Below, piece after piece: positions 1-10,872 of a DNA stretch of 64,000 nucleotides. The position numbers were made by a program, and so were the translations under genes. Source of the DNA: Prochlorococcus sp. AG-449-G23 (GTDB lineage Bacteria > Cyanobacteriota > Cyanobacteriia > PCC-6307 > Cyanobiaceae); NCBI GenBank assembly GCA_003209585.1, contig QCQJ01000002.1, forward strand, positions 1 to 64,000, in the 5' to 3' direction. The notes beneath the pieces were generated by a model. That model searched no databases. It was not told where the DNA came from and saw only the letters and a program-made list of their open reading frames with translations. The stretch's first letter is position 1. Each line of letters opens with the position of its first letter.

Positions 1-1230
1 CCATTTTTAACAAATAGATTTGTTAAAACTAAAGGCTATTTGGAAGAAGAAAAAATAAATAAATTTATTTATAGAGGTGTTTTTGGGACACAAAAAAATG
101 GAGGAATTTTAAATAACGCATTAGATCTAAAATTCAAGAATATCGCTAATACTCATGTAGTTAAATTAGGAGATGAAATTCTCGCATTATGGGAAGCAGC
201 CGGTCCACATGCAATGGATCCTAATAGTCTTGACACTATTGGTTTAACAACATTAAAAGGGGTACTCAAACCTAACGAAGCATTCAGTGCCCATCCCAAA
301 ACAGACCTAAACTCAAATGCATCTTCAGAACTTTTAGTCACTTTTGGAGTACAAACCGGGCCCAAAAGTACCATTAGATTAATGGAATTTAATAATGCTG
401 GTAAAAATTCTGGAGAGCTCATTTTCGACAGAAAAGATACCCTTAATGGCTTTGCATTCCTTCATGATTTCGCAATTACAACTAATTGGGCAATATTCTT
501 ACAGAATGCTATTGATTTCAATCCTCTTCCATTTGTCATGGGTCAAAGAGGAGCAGCACAATGTCTAAAGTCAAACCCAAATAAAAAGGCAAAGTTTTTT
601 ATCATCCCCAGAGAGAGTGGACTATTTAGAGGTCAGCCACCGTTAATAATAGATGCTCCTGAAGGATTCGTTTTTCATCATGTAAATGCATTTGAAAAAG
701 ATTCCAAAATCGTATTAGATAGTATTTTTTATGATGATTTTCCATCAGTTGGTCCAGACGAGAATTTTAGGGATATTGACTTTGATAAATATCCAGAAGG
801 AAAACTGAAAAGATCAATTATCGATCTAAAGAAAAAAGCTAGTGAACTTGAAACTTTAAGTGAACAATGCTGTGAATTTGCTGTTGTTAATCCTAAAAAC
901 TTAGGATTAACAGCAACTTTTAGTTGGATGGCAAGCACATTTCAAAAGCTGGGTAACGCTCCACTTCAAGCAATAAAAAAAATAAATTTAACTTCTAAGG
1001 AAGAGATTTCTTGGTCAGCAGGTCCAAGTGGATTCGTAAGTGAACCAATTATGGTTCCATCAGAAAACTCTTCAAAAGAAGATGAGGGATTTTTATTCAT
1101 ACTTCTATGGAACGGAGAAAGAAAAGGAAGCGATTTAGTGATACTAGACGCAAAAGATTTAAAAGAATTAGCTGTTTATGAATTACCCATTGCAATTCCT
1201 CATGGCCTTCATGGATCTTGGGTTAATTGA
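1..1230 (+). CDS. Carotenoid oxygenase (RPE65/CCD family), 5' truncated by window edge
   Basis: Reading frame is open from base 1 (PFLTNRFVKTKGYLEEEK...), so the listed start at 40 is internal; C-terminal PIAIPHGLHGSWVN is typical of the family. Confidence 0.85.
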   Translation, partial: PFLTNRFVKTKGYLEEEKINKFIYRGVFGTQKNGGILNNALDLKFKNIANTHVVKLGDEILALWEAAGPHAMDPNSLDTIGLTTLKGVLKPNEAFSAHPKTDLNSNASSELLVTFGVQTGPKSTIRLMEFNNAGKNSGELIFDRKDTLNGFAFLHDFAITTNWAIFLQNAIDFNPLPFVMGQRGAAQCLKSNPNKKAKFFIIPRESGLFRGQPPLIIDAPEGFVFHHVNAFEKDSKIVLDSIFYDDFPSVGPDENFRDIDFDKYPEGKLKRSIIDLKKKASELETLSEQCCEFAVVNPKNLGLTATFSWMASTFQKLGNAPLQAIKKINLTSKEEISWSAGPSGFVSEPIMVPSENSSKEDEGFLFILLWNGERKGSDLVILDAKDLKELAVYELPIAIPHGLHGSWVN

Positions 1231-1232
1231 AT

Positions 1233-1808
1233 TTAAGAAAAAATTTCAGTTAAATCTGGAATAATTTTTTTTAATGCTTTACCTCTATGACTAAAAGAGT
1301 CTTTAATATCATTATTCATTTCTGCGAAAGTTAATTTGGTAGAACTTTCCTCAAAAATTGGGTCATACCCAAAACCACTTTTTCCTCTCGGGTTTAAAAT
1401 AATATTGCCATGACATTTGGCCTCAGATTCAATAATCACTTCACCATTTGGGGAACAAACACAAATATTGGCAATAAAGAAAGCACTTCTATTTTGAACT
1501 CCATCAAGTTCCTTTAAAACTCGTTCAATTCTCTTCTGATCATTTTCTGCATATCTAGATGAGTAGATGCCAGGGTTACCATCTAGTGCTTCAATACAAA
1601 TTCCTGAATCATCTGCTATTGAGAAATTATTTGTTTTTCTTGAAACTTCATTCGCTTTTTTAATTGCATTATCTCTAAAAGTCAGTCCATCCTCTTCAAC
1701 TTCTAATGATTCTGGCTGGAGTAATAATTTACAATTAACTCCAGCAAGCAATTTCTTATATTCTTCAATTTTACCTTTATTCTTACTCGCTAAATATAAA
1801 TTTTTCAT
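1233..1808 (-). CDS. rdgB: XTP/dITP diphosphatase (Ham1/RdgB family); start trimmed to MKNLYLASKNKGK
   Basis: ASKNKGKIEEYK, SGFGYDPIF and SHRGKAL motifs. Confidence 0.9.
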   Translation of the reverse strand: MKNLYLASKNKGKIEEYKKLLAGVNCKLLLQPESLEVEEDGLTFRDNAIKKANEVSRKTNNFSIADDSGICIEALDGNPGIYSSRYAENDQKRIERVLKELDGVQNRSAFFIANICVCSPNGEVIIESEAKCHGNIILNPRGKSGFGYDPIFEESSTKLTFAEMNNDIKDSFSHRGKALKKIIPDLTEIFS

Positions 1809-1810
1809 CC

Positions 1811-3265
1811 TTATTTTTCTGCCAAATTTATAAATACCTGACCCCACTCTAATAACTCATCTAAATAAGATTCTTTTGGTGCTTCACAATATAACCTTAA
1901 GAGAGGTTCCGTACCTGAAAACCTAAAAAGAAGCCAAAAATTTTTATCAATTCTCAACTTTATTCCATCAATCTTTGAGATGCTTTTTAAATTATGATTA
2001 TTAATATTCTCAGGAATATTATCTATGATAAATTCTTTTACATTATTTTTTTCTGACTGATTTGGAAATTTTATATCAATTCTTTTATAAAAACTTGGCC
2101 CAAAATCTTTTTGAATTTCATCTAAGGTTTCATATAAATATTGAGATTTTTCAGCAATTCCATTTAATAAAACCATCGCTGCATATAGGGCATCTCTTTC
2201 AGGCATAAAGTCACCAAAACCAACTCCCCCAGATTCCTCTCCTCCAATAAATATTTTCTCTTTAATCATTTTTTCAGCAATATATTTAAAGCCAACTGGA
2301 AGTTCAAAAACATCTCTATTTTGACTCTCTGATATATTTTTAATAATATCTGAACCACTAACAGTCTTTAAAACTGGATAAGAATTATTTTTAATTTCGC
2401 CCAAATAGCTAATAAAGTATGGGAGTAAATCTTGAGTACTAGAGTATCTTCCTTTTTCATCAATTGCCGCAATTCTGTCACCATCACCATCAAATATAAT
2501 TCCTAGAGTTTTCACTTCATTTGTTGAATTTTTGATTAGTATTTGATTTAGATCATCTACATAATTTAAAAGAGGTTCTGGAGGTTTTCCTCCAAAAAAA
2601 GGATCAGCATCTTTCCTGATTTCTGAAATAACTTCTATATCATTAGAAGCAAAAATCTCAGCCATACAATTTGCAGCTGAACCATGCATAGAATCTACAA
2701 AAATTCTCAATTTCATTTTTTTCAATCTATTGGAAATAAAGTCAATATCAAAAAGGGATTTAATTCTATCTAAATGAAATTTCTTAATATCTACCAATTG
2801 ATTAACACCATCTATTTTTTCAATTGAATTTCCAAGCATTAATCTTTTTTCAATTTCACTTGTAAAAAATTCGTCAACAGAACATCCATTAAAGCTCTTT
2901 ATTTTCAGACCTAGCCAATTATATGGATTATGACTTGCTGTAATTACTAACGCTCCAAGACAACCGACTTCTTTGGCATAGAAACTACAAGAGGGTGTTG
3001 TAACAAAGCTATTAGATAAGATCGGCTCGAAACCACATCCTCTTACAAAAGGCACTATTTGCTTGGCAAATTCACAAGCCATAAATCTACGATCATATCC
3101 AATAATAATTTTCTTTGAATTAACTTCTTTATAGTATTGATAATGCAACTCCTGGCATGCAGCAACAACAACTCTTGAAAGATTGGATAAATTAAAATCA
3201 AATCCAATAATTCCTCTCCACCCATCAGTTCCAAATTTTATCTTATCTAATTTATCTGCTGTCAA
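1811..3265 (-). CDS. Phosphoglucomutase/phosphomannomutase
   Basis: FGTDGWRG, TASHNP, DGDGDR and FRFSGTEP motifs. Confidence 0.9.
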   Translation of the reverse strand: MTADKLDKIKFGTDGWRGIIGFDFNLSNLSRVVVAACQELHYQYYKEVNSKKIIIGYDRRFMACEFAKQIVPFVRGCGFEPILSNSFVTTPSCSFYAKEVGCLGALVITASHNPYNWLGLKIKSFNGCSVDEFFTSEIEKRLMLGNSIEKIDGVNQLVDIKKFHLDRIKSLFDIDFISNRLKKMKLRIFVDSMHGSAANCMAEIFASNDIEVISEIRKDADPFFGGKPPEPLLNYVDDLNQILIKNSTNEVKTLGIIFDGDGDRIAAIDEKGRYSSTQDLLPYFISYLGEIKNNSYPVLKTVSGSDIIKNISESQNRDVFELPVGFKYIAEKMIKEKIFIGGEESGGVGFGDFMPERDALYAAMVLLNGIAEKSQYLYETLDEIQKDFGPSFYKRIDIKFPNQSEKNNVKEFIIDNIPENINNHNLKSISKIDGIKLRIDKNFWLLFRFSGTEPLLRLYCEAPKESYLDELLEWGQVFINLAEK

Positions 3266-3345
3266 ATTTAAAAGTTCCTTGATTTCTTCTAATTATCTAT
3301 ACTAATTTATATGAGTAAATTTTAAAACCGCTCTTAAAAAATAAT

Positions 3346-4764
3346 TTGAATTCTCTTCATTTAAAAAGTTTTATAAGATGCAAAAGAAAAGCATGGCTAG
3401 ATTTTAAGGGTAAAAAATCTTATGAAGTTTGGTCTCCCCATAAAGCTATAGATAAAATTAATCAGTTTCAAATTTTCTCTGAATTTTGTAATAGTGAAAT
3501 ATATACAGGATTAAAAGCCTGTGAAAATGGTTATCAAGGGGTAATTGGATTAAAAATCAAAGGGAATCTTTTCCAAAATATTAACTCAGAGATACGTCCA
3601 CAATTACTTGTAAAGACTAAAGGTAAAAGTAAATGGGGACAATATAAATATTTACCTGCTGTTTATAAGTTAGGCCACAAAACCACTAGAGAACATTTAT
3701 TCGACTTAGCTTTTAGTTCTATGCTGTTGGAATCTTTTCAAGAATCTAAAATTGAGAAAGGATTAGTAATTTCAAGTTTTAATAAAAAAGTTAATGTTGA
3801 AGAAATTTATTTAAATAAAAAATTAAGAAAAAAAGTTTTGAATGTTTTATTAAGTTTGAATGAATGCTTGGAGGGATTTATGCCAGAAATAACTCAAGAT
3901 AGAAAAAAATGTACTATTTGTTCATGGCAAAAATTTTGTGACAAAAAAGCAAAAGAGAATGGATACCTAACAGATATAGATGGAATAGGATCCAAAACGG
4001 CCTCATTACTCATAACCAATGGAATATCTGATACCCAAACATTAGCTTCTTATAGCGAAAAACAACTTGGAGAAAAATTATCTAAATTCAACGATCAAAA
4101 GTATGAAAAAGCGTCCGTATTTGTAAAGCAAGCAAAAGCTTATATTTCTGGGAAACCATATCGCATTTCCAATAAAAATGATATTAACAATCTACTAGAA
4201 AAAACATCTTCAGGATTTTATATATTTGATATTGAGTCACATCCAGATGATAAGCATGACTTTTTATATGGTTTTTTAGAGATAAATAATTTGTTTACAA
4301 AGAAAGAAGATCTTATTTATAAACCTATTTTAAATCTCAAAAACAATAAAGGAGAATCTTACAGGAAAATTATTAAAATACTTTTCTCACAGAAAGAATG
4401 GCCAGTTTTACATTACGGAGAAACTGAAAAGATAGCAATAATTAACATTGCTAAAAACCTAAATTTTAGTTTTGAAGAAATTGATTCACTTGCCTCAAGA
4501 TTCATAGACTTACATACCTTAATACGAAAGTCTTGGATATTACCACTAAAAAACTATGGCTTAAAAACTGTTTCTAATTGGCTTGGATTTGAATGGATGC
4601 AGGAGAATGTAAGTGGTTCGAAAGCCCTTTATTGGTGGATTCAATATCAAATTACAGAAAACGAAATATTTTTAAGAAAAATTATCCAATATAACAAAGA
4701 TGATTGTTTGGCTACTCTACAAATTGCCGAATATTTAATCAAAAATCAATTAAAGAAAAATTGA
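3346..4764 (+). CDS. TM0106-family RecB-like putative nuclease with C-terminal RNase H-like domain
   Basis: RCKRKAWLDF, Cys cluster CTICSWQKFC, HhH-like DIDGIGSKTASLL, C-terminal FDIES...YNKDDCLAT; TTG start. Confidence 0.8.
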   Translation: MNSLHLKSFIRCKRKAWLDFKGKKSYEVWSPHKAIDKINQFQIFSEFCNSEIYTGLKACENGYQGVIGLKIKGNLFQNINSEIRPQLLVKTKGKSKWGQYKYLPAVYKLGHKTTREHLFDLAFSSMLLESFQESKIEKGLVISSFNKKVNVEEIYLNKKLRKKVLNVLLSLNECLEGFMPEITQDRKKCTICSWQKFCDKKAKENGYLTDIDGIGSKTASLLITNGISDTQTLASYSEKQLGEKLSKFNDQKYEKASVFVKQAKAYISGKPYRISNKNDINNLLEKTSSGFYIFDIESHPDDKHDFLYGFLEINNLFTKKEDLIYKPILNLKNNKGESYRKIIKILFSQKEWPVLHYGETEKIAIINIAKNLNFSFEEIDSLASRFIDLHTLIRKSWILPLKNYGLKTVSNWLGFEWMQENVSGSKALYWWIQYQITENEIFLRKIIQYNKDDCLATLQIAEYLIKNQLKKN

Positions 4765-5586
4765 TCCTACAGATTTATTAATAATAATTTTTCCAAAAAT
4801 TTCTGAAAAAAAACAACTTCCTTCCTCTAAATATTTTCTTTTTATCATTGCTAAACCTATAATTTGAGAATCTGATTTAAAAAAACTAGTAATTTTGCCT
4901 ACAGAAATATCCTTGTCAGAATTTATATATAAACTTTTATCTTCAACGTCTAGATTCAAATTAGATTCAAATGATTTCCAAATTCTTATTTCCTGTTTTA
5001 AAGAAGAAACATTTTTTATTTTTGACATTGTTTCTTGTCCTAAATAACAACCTTTATTAAAATCTATAAGATCTTGTAATCCAAGCTCAAGAGGATTATT
5101 TTTTCCGTTTATTTCCATTTCTAATGAGGGTATTGCTTGATTAATCTTCCAAAGTTTTAAATCATTAGGATTTAGTAAATTTAGTTTATTTTTGTATATT
5201 TCAAATTTTTTATCTTCTGTTTTGAAGAAAAAAGGCTGGTAAGTTCTCCATGAACTAGATTCATCAATTTCCTGAATTCTATTTACCAAGAAAGGTTCAC
5301 TTAGAAGGATATCGTCCGCTGGGAAAATCATTTGATTAAAGTAATCAATTATTTCATTAGTGTTACCCGACAAGATAATTACTTCTAGGTTTCTTTCTAA
5401 AAAAATAATTTCAATTAATGACCTTAGAACTCCATTTGGAGTTAACCAACAAGTTTGGATAACTTTATTTTCTGAATTAAGAATATTACCAGTTGTTATT
5501 CCATTCAGAAATTTTCTGGCATCTTTTCCAGTAATAGAAAAACAATCAAATTTTTCAAGCCAAAACTTTTTTTTTATATCTTGCAT
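4750..5586 (-). CDS. YgfZ/GcvT-domain folate-binding protein
   Basis: FNKGCYLGQETMSK signature of the YgfZ family. Confidence 0.85.
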   Translation of the reverse strand: MQDIKKKFWLEKFDCFSITGKDARKFLNGITTGNILNSENKVIQTCWLTPNGVLRSLIEIIFLERNLEVIILSGNTNEIIDYFNQMIFPADDILLSEPFLVNRIQEIDESSSWRTYQPFFFKTEDKKFEIYKNKLNLLNPNDLKLWKINQAIPSLEMEINGKNNPLELGLQDLIDFNKGCYLGQETMSKIKNVSSLKQEIRIWKSFESNLNLDVEDKSLYINSDKDISVGKITSFFKSDSQIIGLAMIKRKYLEEGSCFFSEIFGKIIINKSVGSIFL

Positions 5587-5596
5587 TTTGTAATAA

Positions 5597-6157
5597 TTAT
5601 AAAAAGTCTTTTATTGTAAAAAGACTTTTTAATTTAACATTTTCATCTTCAAGGGCTTTTAAGCCACCTTCTTGCCTATCAACTATAGACAAAACTTCCT
5701 CAACAACATAATTATTTTCGCGTAACTTTTTTATAGCTTTTATCACAGAACCAGCAGTTGTAACGACATCCTCTAAAACAGTTACCAAAGTTCCTTCTTC
5801 TAATGTAGGGCCCTCTATTCCAGCTTTGGTACCGTATTTTTTGATTTCTTTCCGAATTATTAGACCATCAAGGTCTAGTCCATGCAAAGCTGCTTTGACA
5901 ATTAATCCACTTACTATAGGGTCTGCACCTAATGTCAATCCTGCTACAGCTTTTGACCTTGAGTCCTTTAACTCTAAAAATAAATCACTTATTAAGTTTA
6001 AGCCTACTCCATTTAATGACACTGGTTTACAGTTCAAGTAATGACTGCTTTTTTTTCCTGAAGATAAAGTGAAGTTTCCTTTCTTGTAAGATTTTTCAAT
6101 TAACTGTTTTAACAATTTTGCTTTATTTAAATCATACTTATCCGAAAATTTGCCCAT
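5597..6157 (-). CDS. pyrE: Orotate phosphoribosyltransferase
   Basis: [35 protein letters not shown] motif. Confidence 0.93.
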   Translation of the reverse strand: MGKFSDKYDLNKAKLLKQLIEKSYKKGNFTLSSGKKSSHYLNCKPVSLNGVGLNLISDLFLELKDSRSKAVAGLTLGADPIVSGLIVKAALHGLDLDGLIIRKEIKKYGTKAGIEGPTLEEGTLVTVLEDVVTTAGSVIKAIKKLRENNYVVEEVLSIVDRQEGGLKALEDENVKLKSLFTIKDFL

Positions 6158-6298
6158 TAGTAAAAGTTAAATTTATATTTAAAGATTAGAAGAAAAAAAA
6201 GAAATCTCACAAAAACTTCCTAATGAGGTGTTTTTTGAAATATTATTTTTATATTGTATATTGAAATTCAATGTAATTAAAATTACATAAATTCCCTT

Positions 6299-6371
6299 GG
6301 GGGTGTAGCAATCTGGTGAATGCACCAAACTCATAATTTGGCTAAGGCGAGTTCGATCCTCGCCACCCCCA
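6299..6371 (+). tRNA. tRNA-Met (anticodon CAU)
   Basis: Acceptor GGGGGTG/CACCCCC; anticodon arm CCAAA-CTCATAA-TTTGG; T arm GGCGAGTTCGATCCTCGCC. Confidence 0.9.
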
Positions 6372-6389
6372 TTATTCATTTGTTATTGA

Positions 6390-7658
6390 ATGAAAATAAC
6401 TCTACTTTTATTTCTTTTATTTTTACCAGCTTTTTTCGCAGCGAGTGAACTCTCTTTTTTATTAATAAGGCCAAGTAAAGTTTTAAGGTTAATAGAAGAA
6501 AAAAAGAAAGGAGCATTTTCAATTTTAAAAATTCAAAAACGCTTTAGATCCTCATTAATTGCTTCTCAATTTGGAGTAACAATTTCATTAATTGCAATTG
6601 GATGGCTCAGCAATAATCTGGCTAATGATTATTGGAAAAGCAATATTTTATCAAATAGATTTTATGATCTTCTATTATTTTTATTTGTTGTTTTAGTTGT
6701 TACTCTTGTTTCTGGACTAATTCCAAAAGCTTTGGTAATTAACAATCCAGAATCTGCTGCATTAAGGTTAACCACAATATTCGATGCCGTAAGAAAAGCT
6801 ATGAATCCTATAGTGAAAACAATAGAATTCTTTACTAGCGCCTGTTTAGGCTTGTTCAATTTAAATAACAAATGGGATTCTTTAAACTCGGGTTTATCTG
6901 CTGGAGAATTAGAAACTCTTATAGAGACAGATAACGTAACAGGATTAAAACCAGATGAGAAGAATATTCTTGAAGGAGTTTTTGCTTTAAAAGATACACA
7001 GGTTAAAGAAGTGATGATTCCAAGATCTGAAATGGTAACTTTGCCAAAAAATATAACTTTTTCAGAACTTATGAAACAAGTAGATAAAACTCGACATGCT
7101 CGCTTCTTTGTGATTGGTGAGTCTTTAGATGATGTATTAGGTGTATTAGATTTGCGTTATCTAGCTAAGCCAATATCAAAAGGTGAAATGGAAGCCGATA
7201 CATTATTAGAGCCATTCCTTTTACCAGTAACAAAAATAATAGAAACATGTTCACTGGCAGAAATATTTCCAATAGTAAGAGACTACAATCCGTTCTTACT
7301 AGTAGTTGATGAACACGGTGGGACAGAGGGACTTATAACTGCAGCTGATCTAAATGGCGAAATAGTTGGAGAGGAAATGCTCAATAATAGAATTTATTCA
7401 GACATGAGAATGTTAGATAATTTCTCAAAAAAATGGTCAATAGCTGGAAAATCAGAAATTATTGAAATCAATAAAAAGTTAGGATGTTCTATTCCAGAAG
7501 GTACTGATTATCATACACTTGCTGGATTTATGTTAGAAAAATTTCAGATGGTTCCAAAAATTGGCGACGTTTTAGATTTTAATAACATTAAATTTGAAGT
7601 TATTTCTATGTCAGGACCAAAAATTGATCGTGTTAAAATAATCTTTCCCAAAAGCTAA
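6390..7658 (+). CDS. CNNM/CorC-HlyC-like membrane protein with CBS domains
   Basis: N-terminal DUF21 hydrophobic region, VKEVMIPRSEM and VVDEHGGTEGLIT motifs. Confidence 0.88.
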   Translation: MKITLLLFLLFLPAFFAASELSFLLIRPSKVLRLIEEKKKGAFSILKIQKRFRSSLIASQFGVTISLIAIGWLSNNLANDYWKSNILSNRFYDLLLFLFVVLVVTLVSGLIPKALVINNPESAALRLTTIFDAVRKAMNPIVKTIEFFTSACLGLFNLNNKWDSLNSGLSAGELETLIETDNVTGLKPDEKNILEGVFALKDTQVKEVMIPRSEMVTLPKNITFSELMKQVDKTRHARFFVIGESLDDVLGVLDLRYLAKPISKGEMEADTLLEPFLLPVTKIIETCSLAEIFPIVRDYNPFLLVVDEHGGTEGLITAADLNGEIVGEEMLNNRIYSDMRMLDNFSKKWSIAGKSEIIEINKKLGCSIPEGTDYHTLAGFMLEKFQMVPKIGDVLDFNNIKFEVISMSGPKIDRVKIIFPKS

Positions 7659-7708
7659 ATTTGGCTCCCCATAGAGGATAATGATAATAAATATATGGAT
7701 TTGAAATT

Positions 7709-8713
7709 ATGCAACCAACCTCATCACCCGTAAAGGTTGGAGTCATAGGTATAGGAAATATGGGTTGGCATCATGCGCGAGTACTGAGTTTACTCAAAGA
7801 TGCGAATCTTATTGGAGTCGCAGATCCAAATGAAGAGAGAGGCCAATTAGCTATTGAGCAATTTCAATGTGAATGGTTCAAGGATTATAAGGACCTAATT
7901 CCAAAAGTTGATGCTATCTGTATCGCTGTCCCTACACTACTTCATCAAAAAGTAGGACTAGATTGTCTCAAGGGAGGTGCTAACGTCCTCATTGAAAAAC
8001 CAATTGCAGCTAACGAGTTGGAAGCACAATCTTTAATAGAGGCTGCTAATGCAAGTAACTGTCTATTACAAGTTGGGCATATTGAAAGATTTAATCCTGC
8101 TTTTAGAGAATTAAATAAAATAGTAAATAATGAAGAAATTGTTGTTTTAGAAGCAAGGAGACACAGTCCTCATGCAGACAGAGCAAATGATGTATCTGTA
8201 GTAATGGATTTAATGATTCATGACATTGATCTTATTCTAGAGCTTGTAAACTCAAAAATACAAAAATTAGCAGCAGTTGGCGGAAGAAATAGCGAAGGAT
8301 TAATAGATTATGTCAACGCTACTTTAGTTTTTAAAAATAATGTTATTGCAAGCCTAACTGCAAGCAAAATGAGTCACAAAAAAATTAGAAATTTAAGTGC
8401 TCACTGCCAAAATGGCCTAGTAGAAACTGATTTCTTAAATCACTCTTTACAAATCCATCGAAAGTCTCATGAATCATACACAGCAGAGCATGGAGAATTA
8501 GTTTACAGAAATGATGGATATGTCGAAGAAGTTAGCACAACCTCCATTGAACCTCTTTATGCAGAATTGGAGCATTTTCTTAAATGCGTTCAGGGCAAAG
8601 AAATACCTGAGGTAGATGGTGAGCAAGCCTCAAGAGCATTAAAAATTGCTGATTTTATAGAGAGTGCTGTAGATAATTCTGGAGATGCGATTTTACTTGA
8701 AAATCCCTTCTAA
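7709..8713 (+). CDS. Gfo/Idh/MocA family oxidoreductase
   Basis: GVIGIGNMGWHHARV Rossmann motif; LIEKPIA. Confidence 0.9.
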   Translation: MQPTSSPVKVGVIGIGNMGWHHARVLSLLKDANLIGVADPNEERGQLAIEQFQCEWFKDYKDLIPKVDAICIAVPTLLHQKVGLDCLKGGANVLIEKPIAANELEAQSLIEAANASNCLLQVGHIERFNPAFRELNKIVNNEEIVVLEARRHSPHADRANDVSVVMDLMIHDIDLILELVNSKIQKLAAVGGRNSEGLIDYVNATLVFKNNVIASLTASKMSHKKIRNLSAHCQNGLVETDFLNHSLQIHRKSHESYTAEHGELVYRNDGYVEEVSTTSIEPLYAELEHFLKCVQGKEIPEVDGEQASRALKIADFIESAVDNSGDAILLENPF

Positions 8714-8739
8714 TAAAAACAATCTAAACTAAAAGAATA

Positions 8740-8880
8740 TTATTTAAATCCAACTGCAGCTTGCCAAACAAATACCAATAAAAAGAAAAATAAAGGAATA
8801 AGTGGAAGAACATCAACAGTTGGAGCAAAGGCCTTGTAAGCCTCGGGCAATTCAGCGAATGTATTAAATAGAATGAGCAC
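8740..8880 (-). CDS. psbK: Photosystem II protein PsbK (absent from ORF track)
   Basis: My translation: (GTG)[45 protein letters not shown]. Confidence 0.92.
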
Positions 8881-8914
8881 CTTTTTTGATAATTTAATTA
8901 ATTATGATAAGACG

Positions 8915-10033
8915 TTACCACGTATAGTGAGCAATAGAGGATGTTTTCCAAGGAGCGAAATCATTTGTAAAACAATTATCTCTAATTGCAGTAGAAATTG
9001 CATTAGTAAATCTTATTAAGTGAGCAATATTATGCAAACTTATGAGGGTTAGGCCTAATATTTCGTCATTTCTAATTAGATGATGCAAATATGCTCGAGA
9101 ATAGGATTTACATGTCTCGCATTTACAAGTTTTGTCAATTGGAGAAAAGTCATTTTTAAATCGAGCATTTCGCAAATTCAATCTTTCATCATTAAAAAAT
9201 GCAGTCCCATGTCTTCCTAGTCTTGTAGGCAAAACACAGTCAAATATATCGAATCCATTTGCAACAGCTAAAGAAATTTCTCTTAAAGAGCCAATTCCCA
9301 TTAAATATCTTGGTTTATTTATTGGTAAGAATTTCGGAACGTAATTAATTACACTATGTATTTGTTCGACTGCCTCGCCAACACTTACACCTCCCACTGC
9401 TATTCCAGGCAGATCAAAAGAACTTGTATATTTTGCGCTATATTCTCTCAATCTCGGATACTTACCACCTTGAACTATACCGAATAATGCTTGATTAGAT
9501 TTCTGATGAGTCTCGACACATTTTTGCAACCATGAATGAGTTCTTCGTAAAGAGTCCTCAATATCATTTTCGTTAGCTGTATGCGGAGGACAATGATCAA
9601 AAGCCATCGCAACATCCGATCCAATATCCATTTGAATCTGTATTACTTTTTCAGGTGATAAAAATACATGACTACCATCTCTTGGATTTTTAAATTCCAC
9701 TCCTTTATCAGAAATATTGTTTAATTTAGCCAAACTAAAAACTTGATATCCTCCTGAATCAGTAAGAATAGGCTTAGGCCAATTCATGAACTTATGTATT
9801 CCGCCAGATTCTTTAATTAATTTTTCTCCAGGTTGTAAATGAAGATGAAAGGTATTTGAGAGAATCATTTCTGATCCTGTAGAGTTTAACTGCTGGGATG
9901 AAATTCCTTTAACCGTTGCCAAAGTACCCACAGGCATAAATTTTGGTGTATTTACCTCTCCATTTGGTGTATGAAATATACCAGTTCTTGCCCCTGTATT
10001 ACTGCAATTCGATGTAATTTCAAATTCAAACAC
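8915..10033 (-). CDS. tgt: tRNA-guanine transglycosylase
   Basis: [26 protein letters not shown]; Zn-site CKCETC. Confidence 0.95.
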   Translation of the reverse strand: MFEFEITSNCSNTGARTGIFHTPNGEVNTPKFMPVGTLATVKGISSQQLNSTGSEMILSNTFHLHLQPGEKLIKESGGIHKFMNWPKPILTDSGGYQVFSLAKLNNISDKGVEFKNPRDGSHVFLSPEKVIQIQMDIGSDVAMAFDHCPPHTANENDIEDSLRRTHSWLQKCVETHQKSNQALFGIVQGGKYPRLREYSAKYTSSFDLPGIAVGGVSVGEAVEQIHSVINYVPKFLPINKPRYLMGIGSLREISLAVANGFDIFDCVLPTRLGRHGTAFFNDERLNLRNARFKNDFSPIDKTCKCETCKSYSRAYLHHLIRNDEILGLTLISLHNIAHLIRFTNAISTAIRDNCFTNDFAPWKTSSIAHYTW

Positions 10034-10131
10034 GATAATTTATAAAATTTTTTGATCCTTTTTCATTAATCTAACCTATTATTTAATATTGAATCTATTT
10101 TTATCTCATCAAAAAATATTTAATAAAAAAT

Positions 10132-10872
10132 TTGGCAGGGTCTTGGATTTTCTATACGACATTTCCAAAGATACCTTTAATTAATCCCGAATTTAAAAAT
10201 ATTGCACAATTTGCGCCGCCTTTAGGATTTTTTATTGGAACAATACAGAGTTATATTTTTCTTTTTTTAAGAACAAACTCTTGGTCAATTTATGCATCTG
10301 CATTAATTTGCTTGGCTTCGGGATATTTAATTACTGGTGGTCTACACCTGGATGGTTTAATGGATACTTTCGATGGTATTTTTGCAGGTAAAAAGAGACG
10401 TTTAAAAGCCATGAAAGACAGTAAAGTTGGTTCCTTTGGCGTTCAAGCTTTAGTTTTTATAACTTTAATTCAAATTGCTTGCATAATGAAAATTCAAAAC
10501 CTAATAATTTTTGTTTTACCTATATGCTTATTTTGGGGAAGATTCTCAAATTTATTTTTTATAGAAAAGTTTAAATATATGAGTTATAAGAAAAAATCTA
10601 TTAGTCACAAAAAGTTTTGGAATGGATTTAAAAAAGAATCTTTGTTCTCTATTATTTTTCTTTTAATTTTTATTGCATACCAATTTGTTTCAATTACATC
10701 CCAAGCAATATTAATTAAATTTTTAATTCTTATTTTGATTGGTATTTTTATAAGCTATTCTATCCCAAACATACTGGGTAATAAAATTGGAGGCTTCAAT
10801 GGAGATGCCTGCGGTGCAAGTGTTGTACTAGTTGAAACTGCAATGTTGTTTATGCATGCAATTCTTTTATAG
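10132..10872 (+). CDS. cobS: Adenosylcobinamide-GDP ribazoletransferase
   Basis: GGLHLDGLMDTFDGIFAG and KVGSFG motifs; TTG start is the only canonical start after the upstream in-frame TGA. Confidence 0.92.
   Translation: MAGSWIFYTTFPKIPLINPEFKNIAQFAPPLGFFIGTIQSYIFLFLRTNSWSIYASALICLASGYLITGGLHLDGLMDTFDGIFAGKKRRLKAMKDSKVGSFGVQALVFITLIQIACIMKIQNLIIFVLPICLFWGRFSNLFFIEKFKYMSYKKKSISHKKFWNGFKKESLFSIIFLLIFIAYQFVSITSQAILIKFLILILIGIFISYSIPNILGNKIGGFNGDACGASVVLVETAMLFMHAILL

Noticed and set aside
6179-6379. 66-aa minus-strand ORF
   Set aside because: It runs antisense through the tRNA-Met gene; the peptide has no recognisable family and is best explained by the tRNA
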